Source: Rana temporaria (lineage: Eukaryota; Chordata; Amphibia; Anura; Ranidae). From it: a stretch of 64,000 nt of DNA. The DNA is taken from contig NC_053489.1 of assembly GCF_905171775.1 (NCBI RefSeq), positions 331,362,089 through 331,426,088 of the forward strand, written 5' to 3'. Position numbers and translations under genes: made by a program. The notes under the pieces are model-generated. The model saw nothing but the letters and a program-made list of their open reading frames with translations, did no database searches and had not been told where the DNA came from. This document shows positions 57,889-64,000 of the stretch, piece after piece. Position 1 is the first letter of the stretch; each line of letters starts with the position of its first letter.

Positions 57889-60256
57889 ATGAAAAAAATA
57901 TATTTATTTAATAAAATATATTACAAACATTTAAAAAAATAAATGTAACCCACATTTCTCATAAATGCAAACACATGCACACCTACACGTGTGCATACAT
58001 GCACATGTGTTTACAAAAGTGTGATTTCACCACACATGTGAGGTATCATCATAAACATTGAAATGAGAACAACAATTATAGCACCATAGCTCACACTAAA
58101 TGAGTAGTAAATACTTTTAAAGCATTGCCTATGGAGATTTTTGGGTACCCCAGTTTTTGACATACACAATTTTAGGAAATTACATGTTTAGTATCTATTT
58201 ACTTGATGCAACCCCATATTTCATCATTTACAAAAAAAAAAAAAAATGGTATTATAATGTGTGCATTTGAACTAAAACTATATTTAATTCCTAAATTTGC
58301 ATTCAATAAAGCATTGTGCAAATATTATACAGCATAAATAATTGAAACTACTATCTTTTTATTCTGCAGAGCAAAATATGTAAATGTGTATAAAATTGCT
58401 GTAGAGCAAAATTGCTATTGAATGACAATTTGATAATATTTGTTTTTATAGCTGGTCAGATCACAAAATGAACCAATTGATTGGATGACTGATTGATCAT
58501 TTTATTGCTATGGAAAGCATGAAAATGTTTAGATTGTGCCTGGCTTGATAAGATAATTTAGAAATACAAAATACTCTGACCCATGGTAATCAATTTTATT
58601 TAAATTAAAAATATATATCTAAGGGTTGTGCGTAACTAAATATTGCAGATTTTTTTCTGTGTTAACCCCCTCCTGTCCACAGTCTCTCTTATTTATCATT
58701 TCCTACCCTGATGCCTTGTGGCTGAGGTACATTAATAAGCATCTTTCTCATTGAGAGGCAACAGCCAACACTTTGACAATTGCTAGCTTTCAATGGCAGC
58801 TCCCACTAATGAATGGGAACCATTCAGAGAGGTTATGACTTTGTGACTACTATGATAGCTCTGACATAGTGATCACATGCAGGCTGGGGCCTCTCGTTTG
58901 CTAAAAATTAAATCCTTCAGATGAACACTGCTACTTTTAGGCTGTAATGTTCATTTAGGATGATATCACTTTAATAATGTAACTGTGAGATACAGTCGCA
59001 TTATTACAAATAATAATACATTTTTTTATCATCTTTGCACGTGTCAGAGTATAATAAAAACAAAGCAGGGTGTATCAAACAAAATCCAAATATGTTCTTA
59101 AAAATACGATCTTAAAAATGTATACAAATAATTTTGGTATGAAATATAGTCATGGAGTTATTATTAAGATAACTGACACATGTGAACACTGCAAAATTTG
59201 GCATAAACATTTAGCGTCAATGGCCTCTAATCAAAAAAGTGTAAGGGATTAACTAAAATTTACCATAGAAGGAAAAATGTACCAGTTCAGCATGGACAAT
59301 TTCGATCCATCTATGGGTAGGCTAGTTGTACAGAAGTCAATCTCTCAATTGACTTCTGTATAACCAGTGTGTTGTTTTTTTTTTTTTTTTTTTTGCTCGA
59401 TTACTGCCACCGGCTATAGCCAGCAACACTGATCATTGTATTCTGAAGGACTTTCTCTGCTGCCAGAATACAATAGGTCTCTGGGAGGGATTCCCCCATC
59501 AACACCGATGGTTGAACAAAAAAAAGGCATCATCTATGGCCTGCCTTAGCCAATTTGTATATGATGTTCTGTAGTAATTATAAAAACTATAATGACTTAG
59601 GGTTAATGATATTTAATTTTTTTTCAAGTGTTTTTAAAGTTTTTTATATAATTTTTAATATATATATAAGGAATCTCTGTTTTACAAAAATACTCATAGC
59701 AATGGATTCACAAAGAACTATCTCTGAAATTAATGACTGATGCAGGAAGATTTTGAAGAAGTGTCTCTTATCCATTCTAAAAGTGGTGAAGAATGTGGCA
59801 AATTCATATACCTGTTTAGAACTTGAATTTGGCTCTTGCTGTGCCACTTTTAGAATGCAAGTGATTCACTTTTACAAAATCTGTCTGAGACAGCTTTTCT
59901 CTCTGTACGCCAAAAGAGAGTTGGTCATAAATAGCTCCACTTTTACATTTGGTGCATTCAATGCAACACAGTGTAAACGTGGGGCATTTATTGTGACACA
60001 ATGCAAAAGTGGCACATTTTGGAACTACCGAATTTTTGGTGCAAAAGCCACTGTCACAACCAAAAGTGTTGCAAATGCTTTAAATGTTGCGCAACACATT
60101 AACAAGAGGGGTTCATGCCAGACAAGTGACACAGCAGCTTTATTGAATTCCCCCCTACAGGCTTTCCAAGAGAGAGGACAGCAGATACTTTTTGCCTTCA
60201 GACTTTCTCTCCCTGTGTTTTTCCCTTTCTCTCTTCATGCATTAAGGTGAAAAATA
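57889..60256. other. Unassigned AT-rich intron DNA
   Basis: No recognised repeat ends. A 165-codon frame at 59753-60250 resembles nothing I know and lies in low-complexity, partly inverted sequence (GTGGCAC-type repeats), so it is not called as a gene. Confidence 0.4.
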
Positions 60257-61140
60257 GGGATGAGCCGAACACCCCCCTGTTCGGTTCGCACCAGAACTTG
60301 CGAACACACCAAATGTTCATATGAACTTTAGAACCCTGTTAAAGTCTATGGGACTCGAACATTTGAAATCTAAAGTGCTAATTTGAAAGGCTAATATGCA
60401 AGTTATTGTCCTAAAAAGTGTTTGGGGACCTGGGTCCTGTCCCAGGGGACATGTATCAATGCAAAAAAAGTTTTAAAAACGGCCGTTTTTTCAGGAGCAG
60501 TGAATTTAATAATGCTAAAAGTGAAACAATAAAAGTGAAATATTACTTTAAATTTACCTGGGGGGGTGTAAAGTTAGCATGTGAAATAGTGCATGTTTCA
60601 AGTACTTAGAACTGTCTCTGCACAAAGTTTCATTTCTGAAAGGAAAAAAAGTATTTTAAAACCGGACTTGCGGCTATAATGAATTGTCGGCTCTGGCAAT
60701 TCAGAGAGAATTCATTCATAAAAAAAAAAAAAAATAGTGTGGAGGTCCCCCCAAATTCCATTACCTGGCCCTTCAGGTCTGGAATGGATATTAAGGGGAA
60801 CCCCGCCGTCAATTAAAAAAAAAATGACGTGGGGTTCCCCCTCAAATATCCATTCCAGACCCTTCAGGTCTGGTTTGGATTTTAAGGGGAACTCCACCCC
60901 AAATTTAAAAAGAAATGGTGTGGAGTTCCCCCAAAAATTCACACCAGACCCCTTATCCGAGCACGTTAACCTGGCCGGCCGCAGAAAAGAGGGGGGGGAC
61001 AGAGTGCGGCCCCCCCTCTCCTGAACCGTACCAGGCCACATGCCCTCAACATAAGGATGATCCTTAGCCAAAAATGGGGTGTGACTTGTCATGTGATTTG
61101 GAACTGTCAAATTGCATGACAAATCGCACCAATGTGAACA
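60257..61140. repeat. Dispersed repeat with mirrored ~80-bp modules, copy 1 (upstream of the GRIN3A exon)
   Basis: Begins GGGATGAGCCGAACACC. The region 60740-60955 has three modules of the form GGTCTGGAATGGATATTAAG plus GGGGAACCCC and its complement, followed by CACGTTAACCTGGCCGGCCG. Copy 2 lies at 63561-64000. Confidence 0.8.
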
Positions 61141-62083
61141 AGGGTTAAATATGTTTTTAATAGGATCACTAGGTGGAAATAAAGAAACAAGGCCTCAAAA
61201 AAGAAATGCAGAACCACATCTAAGAATGGGTATGCTGCAATATATTACACTTTGGTTGGTTTAGATACTGTATGTTTCAAAATACATAAAGCCTCATCTC
61301 ATATGACTTTATATATGTGCTTATATTTTTAAACAAGGCAGGTTGGAATAACCTGGAAAATACATGAGCAAGATTCAAAAGCTCCCGCTGCTGCCTGGAT
61401 ATGAAAATATGTATATTTTTTTTATATGTGCATTATTTCACATTTACCCGACAATGTAATTTATAAAATCGCTATACATTCCACTTAACGGACATATTGT
61501 GAATATAAAACATTACAGCTTTCCAATTTCTCTAGATTTAAGGCACGCATTTAGGTATTTTGCGGGAACAGTTATAGGATTCATCTATTTTTAATTAATG
61601 AACTCTATATTCACACTGGTACTATAAAAGGCAAGCCAACTAAGAATGCGTCTGTGAACTGCCAGATTAAACAATTCAATACAATAAAACTTAGAGTATA
61701 AATGATCTAGAACCAGTGGTACGAAGAAGCATTTTTGTGGGCTGTGAAACCAGCCTTGCAGTGCAATTTATGCACTAGTCAGTTTTTTTAGCCTTTGAAT
61801 CCTGGCCGGAGCTTTAACTGTTTCATAAAAGCAAGGAACAGATACTTTGATAGATAGACTCCTCTGTGCTTAGCACTCTTTCTTTTGAAGTACTGTAGTG
61901 GCTTCTAACCATTTAACGACAACAAAACCATCTTATGATCTGAAGAAAGTTGACTCATGGGCAGACAATTCCAACTGTGCTTTGGAATTTATGATGAGTC
62001 ACTGTTAGTTCATATACAATGACAAAATAAAGGACTACATTTTACAAAAAGTTGACATGTATCTGTTTCTATTTTTTCTACAG
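61141..62083. other. Unassigned intron DNA leading to the GRIN3A acceptor
   Basis: AT-rich, no recognised repeats. The last ~25 bases form the polypyrimidine tract and CAG acceptor. Confidence 0.5.
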
Positions 62084-62688
62084 AATCCACTCCACCTGCA
62101 GCTTAGCGTTGAAAATTCTCTAACTTCAAATGCTGAAGTGACTTTCTCTATTCTGACAATGAACAACTGGTATAATTATAGCATACTGCTGTGCCAAGAA
62201 GACTGGAATATAACAGATTTCCTCACCTTAACGCAAAATAATTCCAGATTTCACCTTGGATCAATCATAAATATCACAGTAAATGTAACCATGACAAATT
62301 ACATGTTAAGCTACCTGCAGATAAATTTGGAGAGTGTTAAGGACACTACATCTACAATTGTCATGTTTGGGTGTGATATGGAAGATACAAGACGAATTTT
62401 TGAATCTGCGGCTCAGTATGGAATAGGCTTACCAGATTTTTATTGGATTCTTGGAGACTCTCAAAATGTTGATGAATTAAGGACTGAAGGATTGCCCTTG
62501 GGACTGATTGCTCATGGAACAACCACTGCTTCTTTCTTTGAACACTACGTGCAAGATGCAATGGAGTTAATAGCTAGAGCTGTTGCCACAGCTACAATGG
62601 TTCAGCCAGAACTGGCACTTATTCCCAGTACAATGAATTGCATGGGAAGAGAGTCTCAAAATCTCACTTCTGGAGAATATTTATCCAG
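62084..62688 (+). CDS. GRIN3A: GRIN3A exon (probably exon 2), extracellular amino-terminal domain of NMDA receptor subunit GluN3A
   Basis: GRIN3A encodes a glycine-binding NMDA receptor subunit in neuronal membranes. This exon encodes about 201 residues of its extracellular ligand-binding-protein-like amino-terminal domain. The reading frame is open across the exon and contains blocks I recognise from vertebrate GluN3A, such as LLCQEDWNITDF, VMFGCDME, EGLPLGLIAHG, FEHYVQDAMEL and ELALIPSTMNCM. Six N-glycosylation sequons are visible (NYS, NIT, NNS, NIT, NVT, NLT), as expected for an ectodomain. The acceptor is a pyrimidine-rich tract ending in CAG at 62081-62083. The donor is CAG|GTTTGT at 62686-62694. 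The exon is 605 bp, entering in phase 0 and leaving in phase 2, with the AGG arginine codon split. The in-frame ATG at 62057 is intronic, so it is not the start. No stop or frameshift is seen. GluN3B is the main alternative, but the resemblance to GluN3A is much closer. Exon numbering is inferred from mammalian gene structure. Confidence 0.93.
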
Positions 62689-62848
62689 GTTTGTTGTAAC
62701 TGTTAATACTCGGTGTGAGAAGCTATAGAGTAAGCATATTTATATACAGTAGTGTAGATGTACTGGTATGGTAAACATCTTCTGAGGATTTTACAAAGTA
62801 AATATAATTTTTTTAATCAAGTATTTCTACAAATAAAACATAGAATTA

Positions 62849-63016
62849 CTGTATTTATTGGCGTATAACACTCACTTTTTTACCCTGAAAATAGAGGGTA
62901 AACTGTGCATGCGTGTTATACGCAGGGGGCTGTGGAAAGTTTTTTTCCTGAAACTTCCCTCTTAAAGTTAGGGTGCGTGTTATACGCCTGTGCATGTTAT
63001 ATGCCGATAAATACGG
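62849..63016. mobile_element. Small palindromic TA-flanked MITE
   Basis: TACTGTATTTATTGGCGTAT at the left mirrors GCCGATAAATACGGTA at the right, with TA on both sides and internal GTTATACGC in both orientations. 168 bp. Confidence 0.82.
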
Positions 63017-63560
63017 TAATTTTAACTTCAAAATAATATGTTTGGTTGACAATTTGTTTAAGTTTTACATTTATGGCCTGTATAAATATATTGTATAATC
63101 TGTACTTTGCAGAAAACATACACAACTATCCAACTAGTGGCTCTGACCTACATATGACAATTTTAGGCTTCTAAAGGGGGGGGAGGGGGGAGCAACTTTT
63201 TTATTAAATTAATTGTACATTTAGTTCAATTAATTATTTTGTTCAAATGATTGTGCATGGTGAAGAAAGGGGAGCTGTATACAATTAAACCCACCATATT
63301 GCTAGGCACTGCTACTACTACATGTAGTTTATTTAAGGGTATTGGAGTGTATGTACAGTGAACAACAAATGGATTTGGATACAATAAGATTGCATTAGAA
63401 TCCTTATTGAGTTTTGCTGCTATCCGGGATCCCATTAAAGGGATTTCCTTTCACTTCCTGATCTTCTGACAATATTGTCACTGGACAATTTGTAAAGGTA
63501 AGTTTCAGAAGGCAACACAGATTTTTTTTTTTGTTTATTAGGGAAAGGCTACAACTAGAG

Positions 63561-64000
63561 TTGAGCGGACACCTGGATGTTCGGGTTCGGCAGGTTCAGC
63601 CGAACTTCGGAAAAAAGTCCGGGTTCGGGACCCGAACTTGACCCAAACCACATAAAAATAAACTTAGAACTGTCCCTGCGCAAAGTGTCATTTCTAAATG
63701 GAAAAAAAGTAATTTAAAACCGGCTTTGCGGCTATAATGAATTGTCAGCTTTGGCAATTCAGAGAGGATTCATTCATAAAAATAAATAAATAGTGTGGGG
63801 GCCCTACAGGTCTGGAATGGATATTAAGGGGAACCCCGCCGTAAATTAAAAAAAAAAATGACGCGGGGTTCCCCCCAAATATCCACACCAGACCCTTATA
63901 TGAGCACGTTAACCTGGCCGGCCGCAGAAAAGAGGGGGGATAGAGTGAGCCACCATGTACCAGGCCACATGCCCTCAAGATGGGCAGGATGTCCCCATGT
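63561..64000. repeat. Dispersed repeat, copy 2 (downstream of the GRIN3A exon), cut by the window end
   Basis: Starts GAGTTGAGCGGACACCTGG. From 63663 it follows copy 1 closely (CTGTCCCTGCGCAAAGTGTC, CGGCTATAATGAATTGTC, GGAATGGATATTAAGGGGAA, CACGTTAACCTGGCCGGCCG) but with fewer internal modules. Confidence 0.82.

Larger units (their letters stand above)
1..62083 (+). other. GRIN3A: Upstream intron of GRIN3A (probably intron 1), transposon-rich
   Basis: No other host exon is recognisable upstream of 62084 on either strand, so the interval reads as one long intron that continues past the window start. It is dominated by interspersed repeats listed separately. Long first introns are known for this gene in other vertebrates. 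A small untranslated exon or an embedded non-coding RNA cannot be excluded by eye. Confidence 0.75.
62689..64000 (+). other. GRIN3A: Start of the downstream GRIN3A intron
   Basis: It begins with the consensus-like donor GTTTGT. It holds a small palindromic MITE (62849-63016), a short G-rich run near 63175-63192, AT-rich DNA without other assignable content, and from about 63561 a second copy of the repeat that also lies at 60257-61140. Confidence 0.7.

Noticed and set aside
59753..60250. 165-codon open frame on the plus strand
   Set aside because: No recognisable domain, low-complexity and partly inverted surroundings, no splice or promoter context; length is compatible with chance in this much DNA.
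62057..62083. Using the in-frame ATG at 62057 as the GRIN3A start
   Set aside because: The codons lie in the polypyrimidine tract before a clear CAG acceptor, and homology begins just after it.

Overview
The window is vertebrate genomic DNA, almost certainly from a frog and probably from a ranid or another neobatrachian. It is intron-rich and low in coding sequence. It is packed with Tc1/mariner, hAT, PIF/Harbinger and TTAA-duplicating DNA transposons, plus L2, CR1 and L1 LINEs. That mixture, including the palindromic families starting TTAACCACYT, fits anuran genomes. The species call is inference, because I could not search any database.

The only host exon I can support is at 62084-62688 (+). 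It is one exon of the glycine-binding NMDA receptor subunit GRIN3A and encodes part of the extracellular amino-terminal domain. Everything upstream (1-62083) then reads as one large intron, probably intron 1, and 62689-64000 as the start of the next intron. Two direct copies of one repeat lie either side of the exon.

Layout of the intron. 0.7-2.1 kb: decayed Tc1-like element. 2.3-5.9 kb: a second Tc1-like element split by three later insertions (a TTAA palindrome, a TA-duplicating MITE and a hAT element). 6.9-8.1 kb: 5'-truncated L1 with a perfect 16-bp target duplication. 8.3-10.9 kb: a hAT element and several MITEs. 11-12.5 kb: single-copy-looking DNA that could hold conserved regulatory sequence. 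12.5-14.8 kb: nested TTAA elements and minisatellite. 15.5-21.3 kb: MITEs, an 81-nt near-perfect hairpin, a hAT element and two TTAA elements sharing one TTAA. 22.2-22.9 kb: a 23-bp minisatellite. 23.1-24.8 kb: a third Tc1-like element. 26.3-27.6 kb: a strand-switching pentanucleotide palindrome.

28.1-40.5 kb is the most interesting block. A PIF/Harbinger-type element carries what look like three intact spliced genes: a DDE transposase (+), a three-exon SANT/Myb-like acidic coiled-coil protein (-) and a MADF-like protein (+). The last two diverge from a promoter region built on two ~80-bp direct repeats. Foldback sequences sit between the convergent transposase and SANT genes and at the 3' end of the MADF gene. 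A full-length L2-like LINE with an intact 994-codon ORF is inserted at 35961-39988. In known elements of this superfamily the SANT/Myb or MADF protein is the DNA-binding partner of the transposase; finding both together is the unusual part. I did not find a matching right terminal inverted repeat.

41-58 kb: tandem duplications, more TTAA and TA MITEs, a CR1-like fragment, a 24-nt poly-G tract, a hAT element keeping an intact last transposase exon inside a mariner-like element, and a piggyBac-like element inside another TTAA element. 58-60 kb: largely unassigned intron DNA.
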